DNA of 58,943 bases from Amycolatopsis sp. (GTDB taxonomy: Bacteria > Actinomycetota > Actinomycetes > Mycobacteriales > Pseudonocardiaceae). The position numbers and the translations under genes are program-made. The stretch's first letter is position 1. Each line of letters opens with the position of its first letter. Location of the stretch: positions 1 through 58,943 of the forward strand of contig NZ_JAODNM010000156.1 in assembly GCF_025464955.1 (NCBI RefSeq), given 5' to 3'. Below are positions 1-7,794 of this stretch, in pieces. The notes beneath the pieces are model-generated. The model was not told the origin of the DNA and made no database searches. It saw only the letters and a list, made by a program, of their open reading frames with translations.

Positions 1-77
1 CGACGCGGTGGCGATAGGCGCCCCGCGGAATCGGTAGAGCGCTAATGTCGGCGCTGAGGCGGACCACGGAGGAATGG

Positions 78-464
78 GTGTCGGAAGACTGGGCGGCGGT
101 CGCGAAGGCCATCAACGAGCGCGTGAATGAGCTCGGTTGGCGTCAACGTGAACTGGCGGAGCGCTCGCAGGTTTCGCAGGCGATCGTCCGCGAAATCCAA
201 AACCACACCGTGGAGCGCAAGCGCAGTGACCGCACCCTTGAAGCGCTCGCGTTGGCCCTCGGTTTTCACGCCCAGCACCTGCACGCCGTGCTGCTCGGCC
301 GGGTACCTCCGACCCCGGGCCGGCCACGGGAAGACCTCGACGACGCCAACGGTGCGCGCCTTGCTGTCATTGAGGAACGCCTCGGCACGATCACTGATCA
401 GCTCGCCGAGTTGAAGGCGGACCTGGCCTTGCTGATGCGCCGTGACCGTGGTCGGGGCGAGTAG
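78..464 (+). CDS. XRE-type helix-turn-helix protein
   Basis: Small DNA-binding protein of about 128 residues. The first 70 residues form a Cro/C1-type helix-turn-helix, with the recognition segment around LAERSQVSQAIVREIQ. The C-terminal part (IEERLGTITDQLAELKADLALL) looks like a short coiled coil for dimerisation. I chose the GTG at 78 because GGAGG lies five bases upstream (68-72); an in-frame ATG at 45 has no clear ribosome site. It is the first of four helix-turn-helix genes in the left 8 kb, a density typical of mobile or accessory actinomycete DNA. The target is unknown. Confidence 0.8.
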   Translation: MSEDWAAVAKAINERVNELGWRQRELAERSQVSQAIVREIQNHTVERKRSDRTLEALALALGFHAQHLHAVLLGRVPPTPGRPREDLDDANGARLAVIEERLGTITDQLAELKADLALLMRRDRGRGE

Positions 465-468
465 CCAA

Positions 469-540
469 GTTTCTAAGATCCGGTCGGCCTCTGGGGCCGG
501 GCGGTGGTCGTTCTTGCCGTTTGTCATGACACTAAGAAAC
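469..540. promoter_or_regulatory. Dyad GTTTCTAAG / CTAAGAAAC between two regulator genes
   Basis: An imperfect inverted repeat (469-477 and 532-540, eight of nine bases matching) lies in the gap before the XRE/TPR gene at 639. The direct repeat CGTGTTAT occurs twice near 586-602. The dyad could be an operator for one of the adjacent XRE proteins. This is inference from symmetry and position only. Confidence 0.3.
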
Positions 541-638
541 GGCATTTTCCGGCCCAGCGGCAGCGGGCAGAAGATGACACGCCCCGTGTTATCTCGTGTT
601 ATTTCCGCAGGTAGAACACCCTCTGTGGCGGTGGGGCG

Positions 639-1775
639 ATGACGGCAAGAAGTCGCTTGCAAGCTGCCCGAGTGGCTATCGGCTGGGGCCAGGAGAAGCT
701 AGCCAAGGCCATCAATGACCGGTGCCTGGGATTCGGCCTGACTGAGTTGCCGATCCCGAGCCGCAAGGCCGAGATATCGCGGTGGGAAAACGGGAAGGTG
801 ATACCCGATCCGCCGATGCGCGCCATTCTCCGCGAGATCTACGGCCGCACGAACGACGACCTCGGACTCCCCACGGAGGCGGATCCGCAGGATGCGTCCG
901 GCTCCGAGTTGTCCGAGCGGCTCATCATCGCGCGCCGAGTCGACGCGGAGACCATCGCGATGTTCCGCAACGAGGTCGATGGCGTCCGCCACTCCGACCG
1001 CCGGTTCGGTGCTGCCAAACGGCTCGAACAGCTTCGCGGACACATCACCGATATCGAGGGCCAGTTACGGCACACGCTGCTGCGCCGCGAGCGGGCGCCG
1101 CTCGCGAGCGTGCTCACCGAAGCATCCACCCTCGCCGGATGGACCTCACTCGACATTGGCGCGCTCGGTCAAGCATGGACCCACTACGAACGCGCCAAGT
1201 CGGCCGCCCTGGAATCCGGCTCCCTGGCACTGCTCGCGCACGCGACCGCAGAACAAGCCTTCGTCCTCGTCGACATGGGCAACACCAGCGACGCACTCGC
1301 CCTGTTCGCGGAGGCCCGCGAAATCGGCGAACGCGCGCCGCGCCTACTCAGAGCGTGGCTCGCCGCTGCTGCGGGAGAGGGGTACGCCATCGCCGGGCAA
1401 CCCGGCGACGCACTGAGGTCGTTCGACGAGGCCGATGCGCTGCGACCGTCCGAAGTGGTGCACCCTGAATTGCCGTTTCTTTTCCTTGGTGGAAGCCATT
1501 TGGACCGGTGGCGCGGTAACGCGCTCGTTCATCTCGGCGCGGCGGAGGCCATCGATCAGCTCGAAAGCTTGCTCGATGGGATGCAGCCATCATTCGTGCG
1601 CGCTCGCGCGGCGACCCTTGTAGACCTCGCGCTTGCGTACGCCGCTGCTGGTGATCGCGAGGCAGCCCAGACCTACGCGAACCAAGCGCGCCGCATCATT
1701 TCGCAAGTGGGTTCAGTACGCCTCCGGCGCCGACTTGAACGACTGGTACTGCCGGGAAACTCACGTTCGGCGTGA
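639..1775 (+). CDS. XRE regulator with C-terminal TPR-like region
   Basis: 378 residues. The N-terminal ~75 residues carry a helix-turn-helix of the XRE type, recognisable from the SRKAEISRWENGK segment. The rest is a helical, alanine-rich TPR-like array with conserved blocks such as TLAGWTSLDIG and AEQAFVLVDMG. The same blocks recur in the protein encoded at 2363-3529 (TLAGWQALDLG, AEQAFVLLDLD), so the two are paralogues. Proteins of this build are common in streptomycetes and Pseudonocardiaceae, where the TPR part probably senses a peptide or partner. The gene converges on the NUDIX gene and overlaps its end by 15 bases. Confidence 0.85.
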   Translation: MTARSRLQAARVAIGWGQEKLAKAINDRCLGFGLTELPIPSRKAEISRWENGKVIPDPPMRAILREIYGRTNDDLGLPTEADPQDASGSELSERLIIARRVDAETIAMFRNEVDGVRHSDRRFGAAKRLEQLRGHITDIEGQLRHTLLRRERAPLASVLTEASTLAGWTSLDIGALGQAWTHYERAKSAALESGSLALLAHATAEQAFVLVDMGNTSDALALFAEAREIGERAPRLLRAWLAAAAGEGYAIAGQPGDALRSFDEADALRPSEVVHPELPFLFLGGSHLDRWRGNALVHLGAAEAIDQLESLLDGMQPSFVRARAATLVDLALAYAAAGDREAAQTYANQARRIISQVGSVRLRRRLERLVLPGNSRSA

Positions 1776-2309
1776 GTTCAGGTAGTAGAGCAATGACACC
1801 AGCGTCCCCGAGCCGAGCAATTCTTGCCGCTGTGCCAGTTCGTTCACCCGAGACAGCGGCACCCATTCGACACGCCCGGCTTCCTCGGTGTCGGTGGGGT
1901 CCCCGATGTGCTCGGCCGCACGCCATAGGTAGACGTCGACTGGCGCGGTGACCTGTCCCGGCAGCGGCTCGAAGGTCACCAGGTGTTCCGGGGTGCCTAC
2001 GGGCTGCCACCCGCTCTCCTCGGCCGCCTCGCGCGCGGCCGTCCCGGCGGAGTGCTCCCCCTCGTCGACGAGGCCGCCCAGCAGTTCATAACCCCACTGG
2101 TCAGTGGCGAACCGGTAGCGCCAAAGCATCAGAGCTTCGTCCTGGTCATTCACGATCAACGCGATAGCGATCCGCGCCAGGTGCACCACGTGGTACTCCC
2201 AGCGCTCCCCGTTCGGCGCTTCCACGTCGGTCAACCCGACCTTGACCCACTTGTTGTCATAGACCAGCCGTTCACCGAACGTCTTCCACGACCCATGCTC
2301 ATCAGCCAC
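1761..2309 (-). CDS. NUDIX hydrolase
   Basis: 182-residue NUDIX-family pyrophosphohydrolase. The NUDIX box is complete and canonical: G, five residues, E, seven residues, REAAEESGW (GLVDEG...AAREAAEESGW). This build is typical of ADP-ribose or other nucleoside-diphosphate-sugar hydrolases, but the substrate cannot be read from the sequence. I placed the start at the GTG at 2309 (VADEHGSW...) because residues further upstream in the open frame are low-complexity and unlike the family. It lies 53 bases downstream of the XRE/TPR gene at 2363-3529, in the same direction, so the two are probably co-transcribed. Confidence 0.88.
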   Translation of the reverse strand: MADEHGSWKTFGERLVYDNKWVKVGLTDVEAPNGERWEYHVVHLARIAIALIVNDQDEALMLWRYRFATDQWGYELLGGLVDEGEHSAGTAAREAAEESGWQPVGTPEHLVTFEPLPGQVTAPVDVYLWRAAEHIGDPTDTEEAGRVEWVPLSRVNELAQRQELLGSGTLVSLLYYLNSRRT

Positions 2310-2362
2310 ACAAGCAGCGTAGCCGTGGTCCGTGCGGTGCGGTGATACCCCGGTGGGACTGT

Positions 2363-3529
2363 CTAGCCTGTCGAGTCCTGTAGCTGCTTGAGTCGTCGCC
2401 GTTGACGAACTGACCCGATGTCGGCGGCCAACATGCGCGCCCGGGTGACGTGCACTTGCGCTTCGTGGCGCTCGCCCATCGCCACAAATGCGGCGGCCAA
2501 GTCGACCCGCAACCCAGTTTCTGCCCGCGTAAAGGTGGGATCGAGTTGGTTCAACGCTGAGGTGAGTACGGCGACAGCTTCCGGCTCGCCGATGCGTGCA
2601 AGCGCATGTCCGCGCCACCGCGCAAGGTGAACAGGATCCAGTACCACATATGGACCGTCCATACTGGACGGATCACCCGGCAGCAGAGCTGCCGCGCGGT
2701 CGAACGCTCGCAAGCTGCCAGAACGCTGCCCATCAGCGGCAAGCGCCTCGCCATGCGCTGCGGCAAGCCACGAACGCAACAGACGATTTGTAGCGCGATG
2801 CGCCCGTTTCTCCGTCGCTTCAAGGAGTTCGACGGCGGAAGCCGTCTCGTCGAGGTCGAGTAGCACGAATGCTTGTTCAGCGGCGGTATGCACTTCAAAC
2901 GCGACCTGACCAGACTCGCTAGCCGCACCTTTGGCCCGCTCGTAGCGCTGCCATGACTCGGACACGTTTCCCAGGTCGAGCGCTTGCCATCCGGCAAGAG
3001 TGCCCAGTTCGGCGAGTATCGCGGCCAGTTGCTCGCGGATGCCGGGGGCCAGGCTGTGTGACAGCAAGCGCGTTACCTGCTGAATTTTGGTCGCCACCTC
3101 ATCATGAGCGGTCACGGCCCCTAGCTGCCGATCGAGTCGGCGCACTGCCGTGAGCTGGTCATGAAGAAGACTCAAGACGGTCGGGTTGACTCGACGCGCA
3201 GCACTGAGCATCTGTCGTAGGTCTTGCTCACCGCTATCGGACTGGCGACCTGTGTCCGGCGGGGAAAGAAGTTCATCAACACTGAGTCCGAAGATCCGTT
3301 CCAAGAGCCTCGCTGTCGCTGGACGTGGGCGGCCGACAGGCGAGCCGTCCGGTTTGCGGCCAGCAACAAGACGTTTCATGTGCCGCTCACTGACAGTTCC
3401 CGCCTCGCCGAACGTGCGCGCGAACCGCTCGGCGTCCTCGGCGAACTCGTCAAGGGTCTGGTTTCGCTCCCAGATCTTCAGCTCAAGCACCGTGCGCGGC
3501 TGCCGCTCCCGCGCGTCCCTGGTTGCCAC
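2363..3529 (-). CDS. TPR-like regulator, paralogue of the 639-1775 gene
   Basis: About 388 residues from a GTG at 3529 that has GGAGG eight bases upstream; the open frame continues to 3643 but without a better ribosome site. The N-terminus (LELKIWERNQTLDEFAEDAERFARTF...) is a divergent helix-turn-helix with the segment SERHMKRLVAGRKPDGSPVGRPRPAT. The C-terminal ~280 residues align block by block with the regulator at 639-1775. It is transcribed into the NUDIX gene. Two paralogous regulators bracketing one enzyme suggests a paired regulatory unit or a local duplication. The ligand is unknown. Confidence 0.8.
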   Translation of the reverse strand: MATRDARERQPRTVLELKIWERNQTLDEFAEDAERFARTFGEAGTVSERHMKRLVAGRKPDGSPVGRPRPATARLLERIFGLSVDELLSPPDTGRQSDSGEQDLRQMLSAARRVNPTVLSLLHDQLTAVRRLDRQLGAVTAHDEVATKIQQVTRLLSHSLAPGIREQLAAILAELGTLAGWQALDLGNVSESWQRYERAKGAASESGQVAFEVHTAAEQAFVLLDLDETASAVELLEATEKRAHRATNRLLRSWLAAAHGEALAADGQRSGSLRAFDRAAALLPGDPSSMDGPYVVLDPVHLARWRGHALARIGEPEAVAVLTSALNQLDPTFTRAETGLRVDLAAAFVAMGERHEAQVHVTRARMLAADIGSVRQRRRLKQLQDSTG

Positions 3530-3582
3530 TCCCGTGTCCTCCGCCGTTCGGCCGCTGAAATGTCCCCGCTGTGGCCCCCTCA

Positions 3583-3639
3583 TGACCTGTCGCTGAAATG
3601 AGCCGATAAGAGAAGCTGATTTCATTGTTGCACAGGTCA
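3583..3639. promoter_or_regulatory. Nested dyad in divergent promoter region
   Basis: In the 147-base gap between the regulator starting at 3529 (minus) and the operon starting at 3677 (plus), TGACCTGT (3583-3590) is mirrored by ACAGGTCA (3632-3639). Inside it TGAAAT/ATTTCA forms a second matching pair. A symmetric site in a divergent intergenic space is a good operator candidate, perhaps for the adjacent regulator. Inference only. Confidence 0.4.
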
Positions 3640-3676
3640 TCACGGCTGGTCAGGCCAGCGGACAGGGGGAAGACAG

Positions 3677-4123
3677 ATGGGTGACAGATTGCGCCCGGGA
3701 CGGGTCGCCGGCCTGTACCTGTGTTGGTACCGCTGTGCCCACGACGGGCGAGACCACGCTGTCACCGACGACGAATTCGTCCGAGGTCGCAAGGCACACA
3801 GCGCGGGGCGCTACGAGGCTGTGTGCGGGCATGTGGTGCTGGTCGGCTCAATGCTCCTACCGCCCGGCTCGCCGTGCGATCGCTGCCGCGCCTACCTCGA
3901 TGCGCGAGCGACCTTGCGCACGCCTGAGCAGCGGCTCGGCCCGCCGACCAGCCATCACCAGCGCGGCCGGTTGAGTCGGCTGTTTCACCACGACCAGGCT
4001 CCGGCCGTCCCGTCCCCGCGTACTGCGGGACGGCACGGCCGGGTAGGGGTTCCGGTGGACACGGGCAGCGCCCCGACCGCGCCCGTGTCCACCGGCCGCC
4101 ACGCGCTGAGGGGTGAGCGGTGA
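3677..4123 (+). CDS. Small Cys-motif protein, unknown function
   Basis: 148 residues; I do not recognise a named family. The first 75 residues hold CWYRC, then AVCGH and later CDRC. The spacing (a CG pair, about 17 residues, then CxxC) suggests a small zinc site. The C-terminal half is basic, Pro/Gly-rich and probably disordered. A GGGGAAG ribosome site precedes the ATG. It heads a chain of genes whose stop and start codons overlap (the next start is at 4120), so it is translated with them. The same Cys pattern occurs at 4120-4356 and 57784-58011. Confidence 0.65.
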   Translation: MGDRLRPGRVAGLYLCWYRCAHDGRDHAVTDDEFVRGRKAHSAGRYEAVCGHVVLVGSMLLPPGSPCDRCRAYLDARATLRTPEQRLGPPTSHHQRGRLSRLFHHDQAPAVPSPRTAGRHGRVGVPVDTGSAPTAPVSTGRHALRGER

Positions 4124-4356
4124 GCGTGCGCTTGTTCCTCGCTCGCCCGATGCCGGGCACGGTCGGGGAAACCCGCCGCGTGGTGCACGTGTTCCCGTTC
4201 CCGGCAGACGGGGCGACCTCGGACCGGGTCACCGCACTCTGCGGTGACGACTTCATCCCGGGTGAGCTTGAACTACTCGACGTTCCGCGCGGGATGCCGT
4301 GCGAGCAGTGCCTACGCCACACCCCCACCCCCGGCGACGACGCGGCCGGTGCGTGA
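4120..4356 (+). CDS. Small Cys-motif protein (VTALCG...CEQC)
   Basis: 78 residues starting at a GTG that overlaps the upstream stop by four bases. Contains DRVTALCGDDF followed by MPCEQC, a likely zinc-binding arrangement. DRVTALCG also occurs in the protein at 57784-58011, so the two share a family. No enzymatic motif. Part of the 3.7-6.4 kb operon; function unknown. Confidence 0.65.
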   Translation: MSVRLFLARPMPGTVGETRRVVHVFPFPADGATSDRVTALCGDDFIPGELELLDVPRGMPCEQCLRHTPTPGDDAAGA

Positions 4357-4712
4357 TGGCCGAGCACCGCGCCGTGGGGGACTACGACCACGCCTTGAAT
4401 CGGGCGCTGTCACACCCGATCCGCCTGTTCATCGTGACCTACCTCGCCGATGGCGCGTGGCGCGACACGGCCGCCATCCGGGCCGAGACCGACACGGCTG
4501 CCCAGACACTCACCGGTCATCTCGCACGACTGCGCGCGGTGGGCTACATCGAAGCACGCCCCGGGCAGCCCACGCACTACTGGCGAATCACCCCGCTGGG
4601 ATGCACCCGCCTCACCGACCACGTGACCGCCCTTGAGGCCATGGTCACCCGGGTCCGCCGCATCCTCGCCGACACCACCCCCACCACCCCCACGCAAGGC
4701 AGGACGCCATGA
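4356..4712 (+). CDS. Winged helix-turn-helix (ArsR-like) protein
   Basis: 118 residues. Its ATG overlaps the previous stop codon. Residues ~12-80 (LSHPIRLFIVTYLADGAW..., then TLTGHLARLRAVGYIEARPG) form an ArsR/MarR-like winged helix, with the wing at GQPTHYWRITPLG. No metal-sensing Cys is evident. Probably the operon's own regulator or a DNA-binding partner for the Prim-Pol-like protein encoded next, with which its stop overlaps by four bases. Confidence 0.75.
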   Translation: MAEHRAVGDYDHALNRALSHPIRLFIVTYLADGAWRDTAAIRAETDTAAQTLTGHLARLRAVGYIEARPGQPTHYWRITPLGCTRLTDHVTALEAMVTRVRRILADTTPTTPTQGRTP

Positions 4713-5455
4713 CCCCGCCGGAGACCGAACAACCCCGCCGTGGATACGGCCCCGGGGGAGTGTCGGAGGCCGAACTAGGCCGCCGGGTTGACGCGCTGCG
4801 CGCCGCGCTCGCGGCCCCGCAGACACCCCGGGAGACCGACGCCGCCGACGCGGCGGATATCGCTGTGGCAGACCCCGGATCGCGGTTGCGGCGAGACGTT
4901 GTGCGGTCGGCGGCGGTGAACTACGCCGCCCACGGCTGGGGCGTCCTGCCCGGCACGGTGTGGCACCGAGGCCGCTACACCCTCGGCCACGCGCCCACAG
5001 TCGCACCGGGGCTGGAACCGGTGATGCTGTCCGCCCGGACACTGCGCGACGCTCGCGAGGTCTGGTCATGGTTCTCGATCGCCCCCTACGCCGTATTGGC
5101 GAGGGTCGGGGAGGATTTTGACGTCCTGACCGCGCCCGCCACCCTGGTCTGTACCGCGTTGGACGTGCCGGGTTCTGCGGTGCGGCGATGCCCGATCATC
5201 CTGACCGGGACCGGGTCGGCGAACCTGGTGATCACGCGGAATTCCCGGTTGCGCTATGACCTGCGCCCGGTGCCGGGCGTGGCGCTGGTCCCGCCGCGCG
5301 CGTTCGTCGCGTTGCCGCCGACGCTGGTCGACGGGGACACGGCGGAATGGCTGATCGCGCCCTCGGAGGTCTCCTACCGTCCGGGGTTGGCCGGTGCGGT
5401 GCAAGCCGCGCTCGCTGCCGCCGCGACCTCGCCGGAGAACGGCGGGGGGAAGTAG
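4709..5455 (+). CDS. Bifunctional primase/polymerase (Prim-Pol)-like protein
   Basis: 248 residues resembling the N-terminal domain of bifunctional DNA primase/polymerases of plasmids and integrative elements: VNYAAHGWGVLPG near residue 70, then VLARVGEDFDVL and VALVPPRAFVALPP. There is no helicase domain. The expected paired acidic residues of the active site are not obvious (FDVLTAPATL), so it may be a non-catalytic derivative used for DNA or nucleotide binding. Small proteins of this kind occur in Pseudonocardiaceae genomes beside short unknown genes. Start overlaps the upstream stop (ATGA). Confidence 0.6.
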   Translation: MTPPETEQPRRGYGPGGVSEAELGRRVDALRAALAAPQTPRETDAADAADIAVADPGSRLRRDVVRSAAVNYAAHGWGVLPGTVWHRGRYTLGHAPTVAPGLEPVMLSARTLRDAREVWSWFSIAPYAVLARVGEDFDVLTAPATLVCTALDVPGSAVRRCPIILTGTGSANLVITRNSRLRYDLRPVPGVALVPPRAFVALPPTLVDGDTAEWLIAPSEVSYRPGLAGAVQAALAAAATSPENGGGK

Positions 5456-5865
5456 TGGACTACGTCGGACGTCACGCGTTCATGCCGTCGTTCCGGTGGC
5501 GGGAATTGGGTGTGCATTGGCACGCCTACCGAGAGCGGGGCTCCGTCCGGAATCCGGCGGTCCCCTCGATTGATCGGGTACGCCGGTTGGATACAGCACC
5601 GTTGGCGGCGCTCTACACCCCAGATGAAGTAGCCGAGTGGATCGAGGCACAAACCCGCGACCTCGGCGAGCGCCGGACGGTGCGAGCTATCGCCGAGCGG
5701 GAATGGGTCGAGATCGGCGACACCGACGACCTGAACCATTTGTATTCCGAGAATGTGCTGATCGCCGCACGCGGAGACAGCATCTATACCGATATCTACT
5801 CCGAATCCGAGAACATCCAATTATTCCTAGAAGTGGTGAGCGCACATGAGTGCCCCGGTCATTGA
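5455..5865 (+). CDS. Hypothetical protein
   Basis: 136 residues from a GTG at 5455 that overlaps the Prim-Pol-like stop by one base. Composition is ordinary and soluble (WRELGVHWHAYRERG..., YTPDEVAEWIEAQTRDLGERRTV). No motif recognised. Tight coupling to the neighbouring genes supports real translation. Confidence 0.6.
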   Translation: MDYVGRHAFMPSFRWRELGVHWHAYRERGSVRNPAVPSIDRVRRLDTAPLAALYTPDEVAEWIEAQTRDLGERRTVRAIAEREWVEIGDTDDLNHLYSENVLIAARGDSIYTDIYSESENIQLFLEVVSAHECPGH

Positions 5866-5998
5866 GCAACCCGCGCCCAGCGCGCCGACCCCGATTCCCC
5901 CGACCGCCGGGAACTGCCCCGCAGGCGGAAACCACGCGGGCGTGCCGGTGCAAGGTGGGGGCGGCATGGTCTGCGCGAAGTGCGGGAACCCGTGCTGA
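5846..5998 (+). CDS. 50-residue Cys-rich peptide
   Basis: ATG at 5846 with an upstream purine stretch; 50 residues. The first half is Pro/Ala-rich. The second carries C-P-A-G-G-N-H and ends in MVCAKCGNPC, which could form a small zinc ribbon. It overlaps the 3' end of the preceding gene by 20 bases and is followed by a start codon that overlaps its own stop. Function unknown. Confidence 0.5.
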   Translation: MSAPVIEQPAPSAPTPIPPTAGNCPAGGNHAGVPVQGGGGMVCAKCGNPC

Positions 5999-6174
5999 AA
6001 CGCCGCGATACGGCCCCGACCCCGGTGCCGGGGTCCAGCCGGGAACCCTCGGATGAGGAAGCCCAGGCGGCCGCGCACGTGCGCGAGCTACTGGCCCAGC
6101 ACGGTGTGACCTCCACACGGCCCAGCGGTGACCTCATGCGATGCGTGCTCGACGGGCTCGCCACGCTCGACTAA
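5992..6174 (+). CDS. Hypothetical 60-residue protein
   Basis: Starts at a GTG (5992) overlapping the upstream stop codon. Basic N-terminus (LKRRDTAP), then a predicted helix AQAAAHVRELLAQHG. No known family. Included because of its tight coupling in the operon. Confidence 0.5.
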   Translation: MLKRRDTAPTPVPGSSREPSDEEAQAAAHVRELLAQHGVTSTRPSGDLMRCVLDGLATLD

Positions 6175-6188
6175 AGACGGGTACGGCG

Positions 6189-6437
6189 ATGGCTTACAGC
6201 ATCATTTTCGGCAACTACGACCAAGCGGACTGTTTCCAGCAGGCAGCGGAATGGCTCCGGGGACCAGGACAGACCGTGATCAACGTCCTCGCGGTCACGA
6301 TGGAACTCAACTCTCCGTTCGAGCGGGCGGATTCCCCGGAAATTCACCACCTCGCCCTGTTCTACAACGACGGAAACGAACCACCCGCCCCTGTCGAACT
6401 GGCCGCATATCGCGAGCGCTGGGACCGGGAACTCTAA
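6189..6437 (+). CDS. Hypothetical 82-residue protein
   Basis: 82 residues (MAYSIIFGNYDQADCFQQAA...). The alternating strand/helix pattern resembles a small single-domain protein. No motif recognised. Last gene of the dense operon, separated from the protease by ~60 bases. Confidence 0.5.
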   Translation: MAYSIIFGNYDQADCFQQAAEWLRGPGQTVINVLAVTMELNSPFERADSPEIHHLALFYNDGNEPPAPVELAAYRERWDREL

Positions 6438-6499
6438 AACCACCCGGCGCGCTCTCGCGCCGGGGAGTGACAGTAAACGCACACAAAGAAAGAGGACTG

Positions 6500-7384
6500 T
6501 TGAGAAAGACAGCACTGGCCACACTGAGCACAGGACTGGCCTTGACCGGCCTGCTCGGTACTGGCACAGCTACGGCCGCCGCGCACCCCGATTTGGTCGG
6601 GGGCCAGCGCGCCACCGGGGACACGTCGTGGATGGTCGCGTTGCAGTACGACGCCCCCGCCTACCACCGGTACGGCGCGTTCGGGTGCGGCGGAACCCTC
6701 ATCTTCCGCGACTGGGTGGTCACCAACGCCCATTGCGTCACCGACCCGCCGACCGCCCCGGCATCACGCGCGGCGAGCAGTCCGGCCCGCTACGCGGCCA
6801 CTGCTCACACCCCGATCCCGACTGCCGCCAAGCACTTCACGGTGCGGGTCGGCTCGAAGGACCGCACCCGTGGCGGGGAGGTGGCGACCGTGACCCAGGT
6901 CGTGGTGCACCCGGGCTGGTCCTGGGGCATGGGCGCACCGGGCACGCCGCAGAACGATATCGCCCTGCTCAAGCTTGACCACGTCGTCAACGCGCAGCCC
7001 ATCCCGCTCGCGGGCGGCCCGGCCGCGCCCGGGGACAAGGTCACGCTGTACGGGTGGGGTGCTGATACTCCCTCCAGTGACGCGGCGCTCCCGCTGCGTC
7101 TGCAACAGCTCGCCACCACGGTGCTGCCGCCGCAGGAGTGCGCCGACGCCGGGATGTACGGCGGCGAGATCTGCACGGACAACCCGAACGGCACCGATGG
7201 TCCCGGTCCCGGTGACTCCGGCGGCCCGGCCGTGGAGATAGTCGGCGGTGTCGCGCGCCTTGTCGGCGGATGCAGCCGGGCCGCCGCGCAGTACCCCGGC
7301 GTCGCACCCACGGTGTACACCAGCTCGCCGGACTTCCGGCAGTGGATCTATGACACCGCCCGTGGCGCGCCGGTAGCGAGCTAG
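6500..7384 (+). CDS. Secreted trypsin-like serine protease (S1 family)
   Basis: 294 residues from a TTG with GAGGA just upstream; an in-frame GTG at 6467 is an alternative. Signal peptide in the first ~30 residues (RKTALATLSTGLALTGLLG...ATAAA). Mature chain begins near LVGGQRA, like activated chymotrypsin-fold enzymes. Catalytic triad is visible: His in VVTNAHCV, Asp in QNDIALLKL, Ser in GPGDSGGPA. The residues before GDSGGP are Gly/Pro-rich instead of the usual C-x-G, so one common disulfide may be missing. It probably acts outside the cell. A strong terminator follows. Confidence 0.9.
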   Translation: MRKTALATLSTGLALTGLLGTGTATAAAHPDLVGGQRATGDTSWMVALQYDAPAYHRYGAFGCGGTLIFRDWVVTNAHCVTDPPTAPASRAASSPARYAATAHTPIPTAAKHFTVRVGSKDRTRGGEVATVTQVVVHPGWSWGMGAPGTPQNDIALLKLDHVVNAQPIPLAGGPAAPGDKVTLYGWGADTPSSDAALPLRLQQLATTVLPPQECADAGMYGGEICTDNPNGTDGPGPGDSGGPAVEIVGGVARLVGGCSRAAAQYPGVAPTVYTSSPDFRQWIYDTARGAPVAS

Positions 7385-7397
7385 GAACGCTGGACCC

Positions 7398-7440
7398 GGG
7401 GGCGTCATGCCGTGCTGAGCGCATCCGGCGTGACGCCCCC
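7398..7440 (+). terminator. Hairpin terminator after protease gene
   Basis: A 15-bp stem with one mismatch (GGGGGCGTCATGCCG at 7398 against CGGCGTGACGCCCCC ending at 7440), 13-base loop, 13 bases after the protease stop. Confidence 0.7.
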
Positions 7441-7494
7441 TTGGGGCGACCGTGTGGTGACCGACCAACCCGACGTAGCGAGGTGTTCTGAGCA

Positions 7495-7794
7495 GTGATG
7501 GGTGTTGACGAGTGCAGCGCGCTGGACGACGTGGCGGGGCTGGTGGCGCAGCTACGCGAGGTACGGATCTCGAACAGAGTGACCCTCGCCACGATCGGTG
7601 AAGCCCTCGGGATGGCTGAGTCCGGGGTGTCGCGGTTGGAGAGCAACTACTACTACTCGACGGCGTTGATCACCCATCTCAGCGCCTACGCCACAGCACT
7701 GGGCTACACGTTGCGGCTGGTCCTCGTTCGCGACGACACTCCCGAACCGGCGGATGACCGGCGGATCGGCGCAACGAGCTCTATTACGTCTTAG
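7495..7794 (+). CDS. XRE-type helix-turn-helix protein
   Basis: 99 residues (GTG at 7495, or ATG at 7498). Residues ~20-75 are an XRE helix-turn-helix (VTLATIGEALGMAESGVSRLE) followed by a hydrophobic strand (LGYTLRLVLV). Its end overlaps the truncated VOC gene on the other strand by four bases, so it sits exactly at the edge of the accessory segment. It may control genes of the inserted segment. Confidence 0.75.
   Translation: MMGVDECSALDDVAGLVAQLREVRISNRVTLATIGEALGMAESGVSRLESNYYYSTALITHLSAYATALGYTLRLVLVRDDTPEPADDRRIGATSSITS

Noticed and set aside
1..44. Possible tRNA or upstream gene end at the window start
   Set aside because: No cloverleaf arms or TTCGA loop can be drawn, and 44 bases are too few to support a gene.
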